A DNA stretch of 64,000 nt from contig NZ_NIBG01000005.1 of the NCBI RefSeq assembly GCF_002270055.1, forward strand, positions 80,040 through 144,039. The letters are read 5' to 3'. The stretch's first letter is position 1. Each line of letters begins with the position of its first letter. Below, in pieces: positions 50,735-60,760 of the stretch. Position numbers and translations under genes: made by a program. Origin of the DNA: Anaeromicrobium sediminis (GTDB lineage Bacteria > Bacillota > Clostridia > Peptostreptococcales > Thermotaleaceae). Under the pieces are notes generated by a model, which ran no database searches, was not told the DNA's origin, and saw only the letters and a program-made list of their open reading frames with translations.

Positions 50735-53700
50735 TTGAGCAATAAAAATGAAATAAATGATAAAATAAATATTTTAGGTCAAATATCTAATTTTTTCGTT
50801 GAAAGGTATAGGGTAGTTTATTTAATATTAATAGGATTATTATTACTAGGGGGAACTGCCTACATAGGATTACCTAGAGAGAGAGCACCTGAAATTGAAC
50901 TTCCCTACGTAAATATAATGACTACATATGTGGGAGCATCACCTAATGAGATAGAAAACCTCATTACAGATGAAATAGAAACTAAAATAAATGGATTGGA
51001 GGATATAAAAGAGATTACCTCCACATCACAAAATAGTGTGTCTAGTATAACTATAGAATATGAAATTGGAACAGATGTAGATAAGAAAATACAAGATATA
51101 AATAATGAAATATCAAAAATGAAAAGTGAATTACCAGAAGATAGTGATGATCCTATAGTTAGAAAATATGACATAGGAAAATCACCAATTATGAAATTAA
51201 ATATAAGTGGAGATTATGATTTAGTTACTTTAAAAAATATAGCAGAAGATATTAAAGATGAAATAGAAAAGATAGATGGAATACAAGAAGTAGACTTAAC
51301 AGGTGGACTTGATAGGGAAATACACATATATATTGATGAAGGTAAGTTAAAAACTTATAACCTTACTACTGGTGACATAAAAAATGCTATTTCAAGTTCT
51401 AATGTAGATTTTCCAGGTGGAGATATAGAGTTAGATGATACAAATTACAATATAAGAACTGTTGGTTCTTTTGAAGAAATAGAAGAAATAGAGAACACTG
51501 TCATAATGACTAAAGATAATGTACCAGTGAAATTAAAAGATGTGGCAGAGGTCAAGGATACTTTTGAAGATGTGGAGTCTTATGCTCAAATGTTTGAAAG
51601 AGGCATGTCTGATGAAAATGAGACTACTAATACCATAAAATTATCAGTCAAAAGGGAAGACGATGGAGATATAATTGGACCATGTAACGAGATTATAGCT
51701 TTAATTGAAGGTGGAAAAGGAATTTTATATCCATCAGATGTATTTGTAAGTGTGGCTAATAATCAGGCTGTTGATGTACAGGACTCATTAAATGATGTAG
51801 TATCTAATGCTGTTTCAGGATTATTAGTAGTAATCATAGTTTTATTCCTGTTCATAGGCCTTAGAGAGTCTATAATAGTATCCTTTGTAATTCCGTTATC
51901 CCTATTATGCAGTTTTATTCTTATGAAAAATACAGACATGACCTTTAATGGAGTATCTGTGCTGGCATTAATTTTAGCCTTAGGAATGCTTGTGGATAAT
52001 GCCATAGTTATAATGGAGAATATAGATAGAATAAGGGATGAAGGATATGATGTAAAGACTGCTTCTAAAGTTGCTACAAACCAGGTGGCGCCAGCAGTAA
52101 TGGCATCTACCTTAACTACCATGGCAGCTTTCTTACCTATGGCTATGATGGGGGGAATCATGGGACAGTTTATGAAGGTTATCCCCATAGTTGTAATGTT
52201 TTCCATAGGTTCATCATTTATAGTGTCCTTAGTAATTACTCCAGTACTTTGTTCTAAGTTATTAAGTAAATACAAGAAGGATGAAAAGAAAGTTAGTCCT
52301 AAGATAAAGAAATTAAATAATATATTAGCTGTAGTATTTGTGTTCATACTTTCCATGTATGCATTTAGTATAGATGGAAAAATTGCCATAATAACTGTAG
52401 TATTGGCAATTATATTTGCAGGGGCCATGTTTATAAAGCGATTTAAAATGAAAGAAAATACTTCCCATGAAGATATGGCTGTAATCAAGAAATATTCAAA
52501 ATTCATGGACAGTGTATTAAGTTCTAAGAAAAAGAGAATTTTAGTATTAGCATGTGCATTTGGCGTATTTGTAGCCAGTTTATCAACTATCCCTATGGGA
52601 TTATTAAAGATTAAGCTATTACCAGATACTGATAGTACTACATTTACTATAAAGATAGAAACACCTCCAGGATACCTTCTAGAGGAAACTGGGGAAGTAG
52701 TTAAAACCGTAGAAGATTTATTATATAAATACGAAGAAGTAGATAACTTTGTAAGTTCTTTAGGGAGTGATTCTAATAAAGCTGAAATAGATGTAAACTT
52801 AGTTGAATCAGATGAAAGAGAAAGAACTAGTAATGAAATTGCTGCACAAGTTAGGAATGAAATAATAGATATTCCAGGAGCTAAGATTACTATAGAAAAG
52901 CAACAAAATGGCCCGCCTACTGGTAAGCCTATTAGTATTGAATTAAGAGGGGATGACCTAGATAGCATTGAAAAAGTGGCAAGTGATTTTAAGAACATTG
53001 TAGAGAATATAAAAGGCACCCAAGAAGTATTTACTACTCTTGAAGGAGGTAGACCCGAGCTTCAAATAGAGGTTAATAAGGAGAAGGCTGCCACATTAGG
53101 ATTGAGTGTAACAGATGTATCTATGCAGATAAGAAATACAATTCAAGGGATAAAGGTATCTGAGCTTAAACAAAACAATGAAGAGACAGATATACTGATA
53201 AAAAATTATAAGGATGAATTTAAAACTTTAAGAGATTTAGAAAAGATATATATAACTTCAAATAAGGGTGAAAAAGTACCATTTACTACAGTTGCAAGTA
53301 TAAAAGAAGACATAGGTTTATCTAAGATAGAACATGATGATTTAGATAGAATAGTAACAGTAGAGGGTGAAGTAGAAGGAATAACTTCAGGAGAAGTTAT
53401 AAGACAATTTAAAAAAGAAATAACTGATTATCCTCTTCCAAAGGGTGTAACCGTATCTTATGGTGGAGAAACACAGGAGACACAAGAATCCTTTACAGAA
53501 TTAGCCATAGACTTAGTGATAGCTGTATTACTAGTATTTATCATACTAGCAGTACAATTTAACTCCCTATCTCAACCATTAGTAATATTAGCATCTGTAC
53601 CATTAGCTGTAATAGGAGTAATGATGGGGCTTATAATAACTAACAATAACTTTGGTATGTATGGATTTATGGGATTAGTATCCCTTGTAGGTATAGCAGT

Positions 53701-54019
53701 TAATGATGCTATAGTACTGGTTGATTACACTAACTATTTAAGAAATAGTGGACACAGCCTAGTAGATGCTATTAGGGAAGCAGGAAAGACTAGATTTATG
53801 CCAGTATTTGCAACGTCAATAACTACTATAGGTGGAATATTACCCCTAGCTATAAAGAATGCTGAATATGGAGAAATGGGTTATGCCTTAATATTTGGAT
53901 TAGTTGCGTCTACTGTATTGACTTTAGTAATAATTCCAATAGTGTATTCTTTATTAGAGGAATTTAAACTATATAGGTCAAATAAGAAAAAGGGGAGAGT
54001 AGAAAATGAAGAAGCTTAA
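50735..54019 (+). CDS. RND-family efflux transporter, copy 1
   Basis: 1094 residues, proton-driven HAE1/AcrB-like pump. TM1 near 22-42, large external porter domains, the conserved GLRESIIVSFVIPLSLL and ALGMLVDNAIVIMENIDR with the proton-relay Asp in TM4, and TM10-12 near the end (AVQFNSLSQPLVILASVPLA, GIAVNDAIVLVDYTNYL). Between TM6 and TM7 lies an insert of about 80 residues (about 510-590) that includes two extra hydrophobic stretches (ILAVVFVFILSMYAFSI and IAIITVVLAIIFAGAMFI). TTG start after GGCGGTGAAGGGG. Its 3' end overlaps the adaptor gene by 14 bases. No outer-membrane channel gene is present, as expected for a monoderm. Substrate unknown. Confidence 0.92.
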   Translation: MSNKNEINDKINILGQISNFFVERYRVVYLILIGLLLLGGTAYIGLPRERAPEIELPYVNIMTTYVGASPNEIENLITDEIETKINGLEDIKEITSTSQNSVSSITIEYEIGTDVDKKIQDINNEISKMKSELPEDSDDPIVRKYDIGKSPIMKLNISGDYDLVTLKNIAEDIKDEIEKIDGIQEVDLTGGLDREIHIYIDEGKLKTYNLTTGDIKNAISSSNVDFPGGDIELDDTNYNIRTVGSFEEIEEIENTVIMTKDNVPVKLKDVAEVKDTFEDVESYAQMFERGMSDENETTNTIKLSVKREDDGDIIGPCNEIIALIEGGKGILYPSDVFVSVANNQAVDVQDSLNDVVSNAVSGLLVVIIVLFLFIGLRESIIVSFVIPLSLLCSFILMKNTDMTFNGVSVLALILALGMLVDNAIVIMENIDRIRDEGYDVKTASKVATNQVAPAVMASTLTTMAAFLPMAMMGGIMGQFMKVIPIVVMFSIGSSFIVSLVITPVLCSKLLSKYKKDEKKVSPKIKKLNNILAVVFVFILSMYAFSIDGKIAIITVVLAIIFAGAMFIKRFKMKENTSHEDMAVIKKYSKFMDSVLSSKKKRILVLACAFGVFVASLSTIPMGLLKIKLLPDTDSTTFTIKIETPPGYLLEETGEVVKTVEDLLYKYEEVDNFVSSLGSDSNKAEIDVNLVESDERERTSNEIAAQVRNEIIDIPGAKITIEKQQNGPPTGKPISIELRGDDLDSIEKVASDFKNIVENIKGTQEVFTTLEGGRPELQIEVNKEKAATLGLSVTDVSMQIRNTIQGIKVSELKQNNEETDILIKNYKDEFKTLRDLEKIYITSNKGEKVPFTTVASIKEDIGLSKIEHDDLDRIVTVEGEVEGITSGEVIRQFKKEITDYPLPKGVTVSYGGETQETQESFTELAIDLVIAVLLVFIILAVQFNSLSQPLVILASVPLAVIGVMMGLIITNNNFGMYGFMGLVSLVGIAVNDAIVLVDYTNYLRNSGHSLVDAIREAGKTRFMPVFATSITTIGGILPLAIKNAEYGEMGYALIFGLVASTVLTLVIIPIVYSLLEEFKLYRSNKKKGRVENEEA

Positions 54020-55112
54020 GATGTGTGCAATGATCGCATTAACTATAGGATTAGTATTTAGTGTCACAGGTTGTGGAAAAAAAGAAGCAGCGGCACAGGT
54101 TGCTCAGAAGAAAGTTGTACCAGTGGAAGTAATGGAATTAGGAACGTCTACAGTTACAGAAGAATATAATTCCTTTGGAAAGACATTTGCCTTAGAAGAA
54201 ACTACTGTGGCAGCTAAGACTAAAGGTGAAATAAAGAATATAAACTTTAATGTGGGAGACAAAGTAAGCAAAGGAAGTGTTTTATATACTGTAGATAGTG
54301 ATACTATTGTAAATAATTATGATATGAAAATAAGCTCTTTGGAAAAAAACATTAAAGATTTAGAGCTAAAGTATAATGATACCCTTAGAACTTACAATAA
54401 CACTAAGATGTTATATGAAAATAAAGCAGCGTCAAAAAATGATTTAGATAATGCAGAATCTAGTTTTAATCAAATTAAATTAAGCTTAGATCAGTCTAGA
54501 AGAGATTTAGAATTAAATAAAAGGGACAGAGAGCTATCCGTTGGAAATACCATAGTTAAAAGTCCTATAAATGGTATTGTGGCTGAGAAGAATGTGGAAG
54601 TTGGAGAAATGGCAGGCAATGCTGACTTTAAAATAGTGAACTTAAATAGGATAACTATTAAAGTTAATGTGGCAGAAAATGTAGTAAACAGAATTAATGA
54701 GGGAGACAATGTGGACGTATATATAGAATCGTTAAATGAAAACTATAATGGAACAATAACTTCCATAAGTCCTATAGGAACGGGAAATAACTCCACATAT
54801 CCTGTGGAAATAGAAGTTGTAAATGAAGGATCTAAAATAAGAACGGGAATGTTTGCAAAAGCTAATTTTAATATAGCAAATCTTCAGGACCAAATTCAAG
54901 TACCTAAGAAATCAATCTTAAAAGCTCAGGATGAAGATTATGTATATATAGTAGATGCGGAAACTAATATGCCTAAAAAAACAGTTGTGGAGACAGGAAT
55001 AGTAAACAACGGATTAGTCCAAGTTAAAAATGGATTAAAGGCAGGAGATAAATTAGTTGTAAAAGGTCAAGAATATGTGGATGAAAAAAGTGAAGTTAAA
55101 ATAGTAAACTAA
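54006..55112 (+). CDS. RND efflux adaptor (membrane fusion) lipoprotein, copy 1
   Basis: 368 residues. Lipoprotein signal with VTGC (Cys 23), lipoyl-like half-motifs (VAAKTKGEIKNINFNVGDKV and TIVKSPINGIVAEKNVEVGE), a coiled coil between them (about residues 97-175) and beta-barrel plus membrane-proximal domains. Works with the RND pump encoded upstream (14-base overlap). The kinase gene follows with its start 12 bases after this stop. Confidence 0.92.
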   Translation: MKKLKMCAMIALTIGLVFSVTGCGKKEAAAQVAQKKVVPVEVMELGTSTVTEEYNSFGKTFALEETTVAAKTKGEIKNINFNVGDKVSKGSVLYTVDSDTIVNNYDMKISSLEKNIKDLELKYNDTLRTYNNTKMLYENKAASKNDLDNAESSFNQIKLSLDQSRRDLELNKRDRELSVGNTIVKSPINGIVAEKNVEVGEMAGNADFKIVNLNRITIKVNVAENVVNRINEGDNVDVYIESLNENYNGTITSISPIGTGNNSTYPVEIEVVNEGSKIRTGMFAKANFNIANLQDQIQVPKKSILKAQDEDYVYIVDAETNMPKKTVVETGIVNNGLVQVKNGLKAGDKLVVKGQEYVDEKSEVKIVN

Positions 55113-55124
55113 TTGGAGGAAACT

Positions 55125-56570
55125 ATGTCTATAAGAACTAGGCTTATACTCTCATACATAGGGATGATTCTCATCCCTATGATTCTCATTTATCTTTTTT
55201 ATGGTATGTTAGGTAGTTTAGTATTTAATGATGAATTAAATTATTATGAAAAGGCAAATCCAGTTAAATTGATGGGAAGAAGTGTATATAAGGGTGAGAA
55301 AATTTTAAGGAAACTAAATATAGATTATATTAATAATAAGGAAAAACTAAAGGATATAAATTATTTAAAATCCTTTGATAAGGAACTAGATGAAGTATTT
55401 TTAGGTATGGTTGTAAAGGAGAATGGAGAAACAAAATATGTTTCAGATATATTAAATGAAGAGAGAATACTAACTAACATACCTGACTTTGGTGAAAATG
55501 CAGATATGCAATATGACACTATTGAAAAACATGGATTTGTAGTAGGAGCCCAAAGGGATTTCATAATAGATGATTCTAATATGAGTATTTATCTTATAGC
55601 TGACGTATTAGAAGGAAGAACCATCATAAAAAAAATTGAAATATATACCTTAGCAATAGCTACCTTAGCGGTATTAATAGTAGCTTTTGGTTTAACTTTT
55701 TCCATGTATAGGGGAATAATAAAACCTATTGAAAAATTAAAAAATGGAACTAGCCAGATTAAAAAAGGTAATTTAGATCACAATATTGAAGAACATGGAA
55801 ATGATGAGATGGGAGAATTAATAAGAGATTTTGAAGATATGAGATTGAGGTTAAGACACGCTAGGGATATGCATATTAAGTATGAAGCCAATAGAAAAAA
55901 CCTAATATCTAATATATCCCATGATTTAAAAACTCCCATAATGTCCATAAAAGGATATATAGAGGGAATAAAAGATGGAGTTGCAAAATCTCCAGAAAAA
56001 ATGGACAAATATATAAATACCATATATGATAAAACTAACCACATGGAGAACCTAATAAATGAGTTGTTTTTATTTTCAAAGCTTGATTTAAATAAGGTTG
56101 ATTTTGATTTTCAAACTATTGACATAGTAAAATATTTAAAATACTGTGTTGAAGATTTAAGTTTTGATATGGAAAAGACAGGTGGAATTATAGAGTTTAA
56201 TCAGAAAAATGAAGAAATTATGGTAATAGCAGATTTACAAAAACTTCAGCGTATAATACTAAACATTATACAAAATTCCATGAAGTATAAATCAGAAAAA
56301 AATTTAGTAGTAGAAATAAATATTAAAGAATATGAAGACCTTGTTAAAATTGAAATTAAAGATAATGGAAAGGGCATAAGCAAAGAGGACCTTCCATATA
56401 TTTTTGATAGATTCTATAGGGCAGACAAATCTAGAAATACATCCATTGGCGGAAGCGGATTAGGCTTGGCCATATCTAAGGAGATTATAAAGGCTCATGG
56501 TGGAGATATATGGGCTGAAAGTGAGATAAATGAAGGGACTAGTATATTTTTCTCCATAAGAAAATGTTAA
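55125..56570 (+). CDS. Sensor histidine kinase of RND cluster 1
   Basis: 481 residues. TM1 (about 8-32), an external sensor region (about 33-170) of no recognised family, TM2 (about 175-198), HAMP (about 200-250), H-box ISNISHDLKTPIMSIKG near residue 265, N-box NIIQNSMKYKSE, and G-boxes DNGKGIS and GGSGLGLAISKEI. ATG 55125 follows GGAGGAAA; a TTG at 55113 is part of that site. It is the only complete kinase for the two RND loci, since the equivalent in cluster 2 is reduced to a 23-codon stub. Confidence 0.91.
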   Translation: MSIRTRLILSYIGMILIPMILIYLFYGMLGSLVFNDELNYYEKANPVKLMGRSVYKGEKILRKLNIDYINNKEKLKDINYLKSFDKELDEVFLGMVVKENGETKYVSDILNEERILTNIPDFGENADMQYDTIEKHGFVVGAQRDFIIDDSNMSIYLIADVLEGRTIIKKIEIYTLAIATLAVLIVAFGLTFSMYRGIIKPIEKLKNGTSQIKKGNLDHNIEEHGNDEMGELIRDFEDMRLRLRHARDMHIKYEANRKNLISNISHDLKTPIMSIKGYIEGIKDGVAKSPEKMDKYINTIYDKTNHMENLINELFLFSKLDLNKVDFDFQTIDIVKYLKYCVEDLSFDMEKTGGIIEFNQKNEEIMVIADLQKLQRIILNIIQNSMKYKSEKNLVVEINIKEYEDLVKIEIKDNGKGISKEDLPYIFDRFYRADKSRNTSIGGSGLGLAISKEIIKAHGGDIWAESEINEGTSIFFSIRKC

Positions 56571-56592
56571 ATAAAGAGGGAGGAGTACTTGT

Positions 56593-57291
56593 ATGAAGAA
56601 AATATTAATTATTGAAGATGATATAAGTATTGCCGAATTGGAAAAGGACTATTTAGAAATCAATGACTTTGAAGTTGAAATAGAAACAAGTGGTCAAGCA
56701 GGACTAGATAGGGCATTAAAGGGAAAGTTTGACTTAATAATATTAGATTTGATGCTTCCAGAAATAGATGGATTTAAAATATGCAAATCTTTAAGAAATG
56801 ATATAGATATTCCAATACTGATGGTTTCTGCTAAGGGAGAGGGAATAGATAAAATAAGAGGATTAGGCCTTGGTGCAGATGATTATATAACCAAACCATT
56901 TAGTCCAAGTGAATTGGTGGCTAGGGTTAAAGCTCATCTTGGAAGATATGAACGCCTTACTAATAAGAGTGTAAGTAATAATAAAAATATAGAGATTAAT
57001 GGATTAGTTATAGATAATTACTCAAAGCGAGCTTATGTAAACGACAAGGAAGTAAATCTTTCCTCTAAGGAATTTGACATATTAGAGCTATTAGGTAAAA
57101 ATCCTAATAGGGTCTTTAGTAAGGAAGAAATATTTGAGAGAATATGGGGATTAGATTCCTTTGGAGATATATCCACAGTAACAGTTCACATAAGAAAGAT
57201 AAGAGAAAAAATTGAAGCAGATCCATCTAATCCACAATACATAGAAACACTGTGGGGTCTTGGATATAGAATTAAAGATAAAAATAACTAG
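56593..57291 (+). CDS. OmpR-family response regulator of RND cluster 1
   Basis: 232 residues. Receiver (about 1-118) with acidic pair ED-D at 9-11, phospho-acceptor Asp in LIILDLMLPE, and MVSAK, ITKPF; winged helix (about 133-228; LSSKEFDILELLGKNPNRVF and ISTVTVHIRKIREKIE). Its DNA-binding half is almost identical, also at DNA level, to the cluster 2 regulator at 61960. Expected targets are the CTTAT direct repeats at 50663 and 57379. Confidence 0.92.
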   Translation: MKKILIIEDDISIAELEKDYLEINDFEVEIETSGQAGLDRALKGKFDLIILDLMLPEIDGFKICKSLRNDIDIPILMVSAKGEGIDKIRGLGLGADDYITKPFSPSELVARVKAHLGRYERLTNKSVSNNKNIEINGLVIDNYSKRAYVNDKEVNLSSKEFDILELLGKNPNRVFSKEEIFERIWGLDSFGDISTVTVHIRKIREKIEADPSNPQYIETLWGLGYRIKDKNN

Positions 57292-57318
57292 GAGAATTTC
57301 TCCTAGTTATTTTTTTAT
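57284..57318 (+). terminator. Terminator after cluster 1 regulator
   Basis: AACTAGGAGA/TCTCCTAGTT with ATT loop and a T-run; the regulator stop codon TAG is inside the stem. Confidence 0.92.
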
Positions 57319-57378
57319 ACAAAAACCTTCTTTATATTAGTTCATAAAAAATTAAGAAAGATTAATATTTACTTTCCT

Positions 57379-57409
57379 CTTATTTAAACCTTATAGATTA
57401 ATCTATAAT
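57379..57409 (+). promoter_or_regulatory. Promoter and response-regulator boxes of RND cluster 2
   Basis: CTTATTTAAAC and CTTATAGATTA (57379 and 57390), 11 bases apart, precede TATAAT (57404-57409). Near-identical to 50663-50693. The leader is about 25 bases longer than in cluster 1, with an AT-rich insertion before the ribosome site. Confidence 0.6.
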
Positions 57410-57475
57410 AGACAGTTATATATGGATAAATTAATTGTATTATTCTGTTAAAAAAATAAAGGCGGTGAAGGGAAC

Positions 57476-60400
57476 TTGAGCAATAGAAATGAAATAAACG
57501 ATAAAATAAATATTCTAGGAAAAATATCTAATTTTTTCGTGGAAAGATACAGAGTAGTGTATTTAATTCTAATAGGATTATTATTATTGGGAGGAAGTGC
57601 CTACCTAGGGTTACCTAGGGAAAGAGGACCTGAAGTTGAATTTAACGAGGTAACTATAAGCACTACATATGTGGGAGCATCATCTAATGAGATAGAAAAC
57701 CTCATTACAGATGAAATAGAAACTCAGATAAATGGATTAGAGGACATAAAAAATATTACATCCACATCACTAAGTGGTAGATCTACCATAACTGTAGAAT
57801 ACCCATATGGAATAGATATAGATAAAAAAATGCAAGATATAAATAATGAAATAGCAAAAATAAAAGGTGACTTACCAGAAGATAGTGATGAGCCTGTAAT
57901 TACTAAAAATGATATGTTAAAAAGACCAATTATGAGATTAAATGTAAATGGTGATTATGATTTAGTTACTTTAAAAAACATAGCAGAAGATGTTAAGGAT
58001 GAAATAGAAAAGATAGATGGAATAAAAGAAGTAGGGTTAACAGGTGGACTTGATAGGGAAATACACATATACATTGATGAAGGCAAGTTAAGAACATATA
58101 ACCTTACTACCACAGATATAAATAATGCCGTTTCAAATTCTAATTTGAATTTTCCAGGTGGAGATATAGAATTAGATGATACAAATTACAATATAAGAAC
58201 GGTTGGGTCTTTTGAAGAAATAGAAGAAATAGAAAACATTGTCATAATGACTAAAGACAATGTGTCTGTAAAATTAAAAGATGTGGCAGAGGTGAAGGAT
58301 ACCTTTAAAGACGTAAAGACTTATGCTCAAATGTTTGAAAGGGGCTTTTCTGAGGAAAATGAGACTACTAATACGATAAAATTAACAATTGAAAGGGAAA
58401 ATGATGGAGATATAATTGGGCCGGCTAATGGAATAATAGCCTTAATAGAAGATGAAAAAGGAATTTTATATCCATCAGATGTATCTGTAAGTGTGGCATA
58501 CAATCAAGCTGTAGATGTGAAGAATTCTTTAAATGATGTAACATCTAACGCTGTTTCAGGATTATTAGTAGTAATAATAGTTTTATTCCTGTTTATAGGC
58601 CTTAGGGAATCCATAATAGTATCCTTTGTAATTCCATTATCCCTATTAGCAACTTTCTATCTTCTCCAAAGTGCGGATTTGACCTTTAATGAAATGACGG
58701 TATTGGCGTTGATTTTGTCATTAGGAATGCTTGTGGATAATGCCATAGTTATAATGGAGAATATAGATAGAATAAGGGATGAAGGGTATGATGTGAAGAC
58801 TGCTTCTAAGGTTGCTACAAACCAAGTGGCACCAGCAGTAATGGCATCTACCTTAACTACAATGGCAGCCTTTTTCCCAATGACCCTTATGACAGGACCA
58901 ATAGGGCAATTTATGAAGGTAATCCCAATTGGTGTAATGTTTGCCATAGGTTCATCCTTTGTAGTATCTTTAGGAATTACTCCAGTACTTTGTTCTAAGT
59001 TATTAAGTAGATATAAGGATGATGGAAAGAAATTTGCTCCTAAGATAGAGAAATTAAATAATATACTAGCTGTATTATTTGTGCTTATACTTTCCATGTA
59101 TGCCTTTAGTATAGATGGAGAGATTGCCATAATAACTGTAGTGTTGTCAGTTATATTTGCAGGAGCCATGTTCATAAAGAAATTTAAGAGGAAAGAAAAT
59201 ACTCCCCATGATGATATGATCATAATCAAGAAGTATTCAAACTTTATGGATGGATTACTACAATCTAAAAAGAAGAGGATTTTAGTGTTAGTATGTGCTT
59301 TAGTCCTATTTGTATCAAGTTTAGCAACAATCCCTATGGGTTTGTTGAAAATTAAATTAATGCCAGATGAAGATGCTACAGCGCTTGCTATTAATATAGA
59401 GACACCACCAGGGTATCTATTAAGTGAAACGGCTGAAGTAGTTGAAGATGTAGAAAGTTTACTATACAAGTATGAAGAAGTAGATAATTTTGTAAGTACT
59501 CTAGGAAGTGATTCAAATACGGCATCAATAGATGTAAACTTATTAGAAACAAATGAAAGGGAAAAAACTAGTAGTGAGATTACAGCAATGATTAGAAGTG
59601 AAGTTGTAAACATCCCTGGGGCAAAGATTACTGTAGAAGAGGATGAAGGTGGTCCTGCTGGTGGAGCAGATATAAGTGTTGAAGTAAGGGGAGATGACCT
59701 AGATAGCCTAGAAGCAGTTGCAAATGACTTTAAAGAAATCATAGCTAATATAGAAGGAACTAAAGAAGTGTTTACTACTTTAGAAGGTGGTAGACCAGAA
59801 CTTCAAATAGAAGTTAATAAGGAAAAGGCAGCCACATTAGGCTTAAGTGTATCAGATGTATCTAGGCAAATAAGAAATACAATCCAAGGCATAACTATAT
59901 CTGAGTTTAAACAAAATGATGAAGAGATAGATATAATAATAAAAAATTATAAGGATGAGTTTAAAACTCTAAAAGATTTAGAGAAGATATATATAACTTC
60001 TAATAATGGTGAAAAAGTACCATTTACAACAGTTGCAAGTATAAAAGAAGATATAGGTCTATCTAAGATAGAACATGATGATTTAGACAGAATAGTAAAA
60101 ATAGAAGGTAATGTAGAAGGTATAACTGCAAGTGAGGTAATTAACCAATTTAAAGAGGAAATAACAGATTATCCCCTACCAAAGGGAATAACCATATCCT
60201 ATGGTGGTGAGACAGAACACGTTACAGAGATCTTTACTCAGTTGATTTCCAATATGACAGTGGCTGTATTATTGGTATTTATCATATTAGCAGTACAATT
60301 TAACTCCCTATCTCAACCATTAGTAATATTAGCATCTGTACCATTAGCCATAATAGGTGTAATGGTAGGGCTTATAATAACTAATAATAACTTCGGTGTC

Positions 60401-60760
60401 TATGGATTTATGGGAGTAGTATCCTTAGTAGGTATAGCCGTTAATGATGCCATAGTATTGGTTGATTATACTAACTATTTAAGAAAAAATGGCCACAGCC
60501 TATTAGATGCTATTAGGGAAGCAGGAAAGACCAGATTTCTACCAGTATTTGCAACATCGATAACTACTATAGGGGGAATATTACCTTTATCCATAAAGAG
60601 TGCTGAATATGGTGAAATGGGTTACGCCTTAATATTTGGATTAGTTGCTTCTACTGTACTGACTCTAGTAATAATTCCAATAATATATTCTTTACTAGAG
60701 GAATTTAAAATATTTAGGTCAAATAAGAAGAAAGGGAGAGTAGAAAATGAAGAAGTTTAA
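57476..60760 (+). CDS. RND-family efflux transporter, copy 2
   Basis: 1094 residues, the same length as copy 1 and clearly a tandem paralogue (most of the chain aligns without gaps). Core motifs GLRESIIVSFVIPLSLL, LSLGMLVDNAIVIMENIDR and GIAVNDAIVLVDYTNYL are kept. Differences cluster in the outer porter part (for example GPEVEFNEVTISTTYVG here against APEIELPYVNIMTTYVG, and GGPAGGADISVEVRGDD against NGPPTGKPISIELRGDD) and in TM3-TM5 (ATFYLLQSADLTFNEMTV). That pattern suggests a changed substrate range. The same two-helix insert between TM6 and TM7 is present. TTG start; overlaps its adaptor by 14 bases. Confidence 0.92.
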   Translation: MSNRNEINDKINILGKISNFFVERYRVVYLILIGLLLLGGSAYLGLPRERGPEVEFNEVTISTTYVGASSNEIENLITDEIETQINGLEDIKNITSTSLSGRSTITVEYPYGIDIDKKMQDINNEIAKIKGDLPEDSDEPVITKNDMLKRPIMRLNVNGDYDLVTLKNIAEDVKDEIEKIDGIKEVGLTGGLDREIHIYIDEGKLRTYNLTTTDINNAVSNSNLNFPGGDIELDDTNYNIRTVGSFEEIEEIENIVIMTKDNVSVKLKDVAEVKDTFKDVKTYAQMFERGFSEENETTNTIKLTIERENDGDIIGPANGIIALIEDEKGILYPSDVSVSVAYNQAVDVKNSLNDVTSNAVSGLLVVIIVLFLFIGLRESIIVSFVIPLSLLATFYLLQSADLTFNEMTVLALILSLGMLVDNAIVIMENIDRIRDEGYDVKTASKVATNQVAPAVMASTLTTMAAFFPMTLMTGPIGQFMKVIPIGVMFAIGSSFVVSLGITPVLCSKLLSRYKDDGKKFAPKIEKLNNILAVLFVLILSMYAFSIDGEIAIITVVLSVIFAGAMFIKKFKRKENTPHDDMIIIKKYSNFMDGLLQSKKKRILVLVCALVLFVSSLATIPMGLLKIKLMPDEDATALAINIETPPGYLLSETAEVVEDVESLLYKYEEVDNFVSTLGSDSNTASIDVNLLETNEREKTSSEITAMIRSEVVNIPGAKITVEEDEGGPAGGADISVEVRGDDLDSLEAVANDFKEIIANIEGTKEVFTTLEGGRPELQIEVNKEKAATLGLSVSDVSRQIRNTIQGITISEFKQNDEEIDIIIKNYKDEFKTLKDLEKIYITSNNGEKVPFTTVASIKEDIGLSKIEHDDLDRIVKIEGNVEGITASEVINQFKEEITDYPLPKGITISYGGETEHVTEIFTQLISNMTVAVLLVFIILAVQFNSLSQPLVILASVPLAIIGVMVGLIITNNNFGVYGFMGVVSLVGIAVNDAIVLVDYTNYLRKNGHSLLDAIREAGKTRFLPVFATSITTIGGILPLSIKSAEYGEMGYALIFGLVASTVLTLVIIPIIYSLLEEFKIFRSNKKKGRVENEEV

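Noticed and set aside
51763-53019. 418-codon open frame on the minus strand inside RND copy 1 (and a 361-codon one at 58657-59742 in copy 2)
   Set aside because: Low-complexity Ser/Thr/Ile-rich composition, no ribosome site, fully antisense to well-conserved pump sequence and present in both paralogues only because the pumps are similar.
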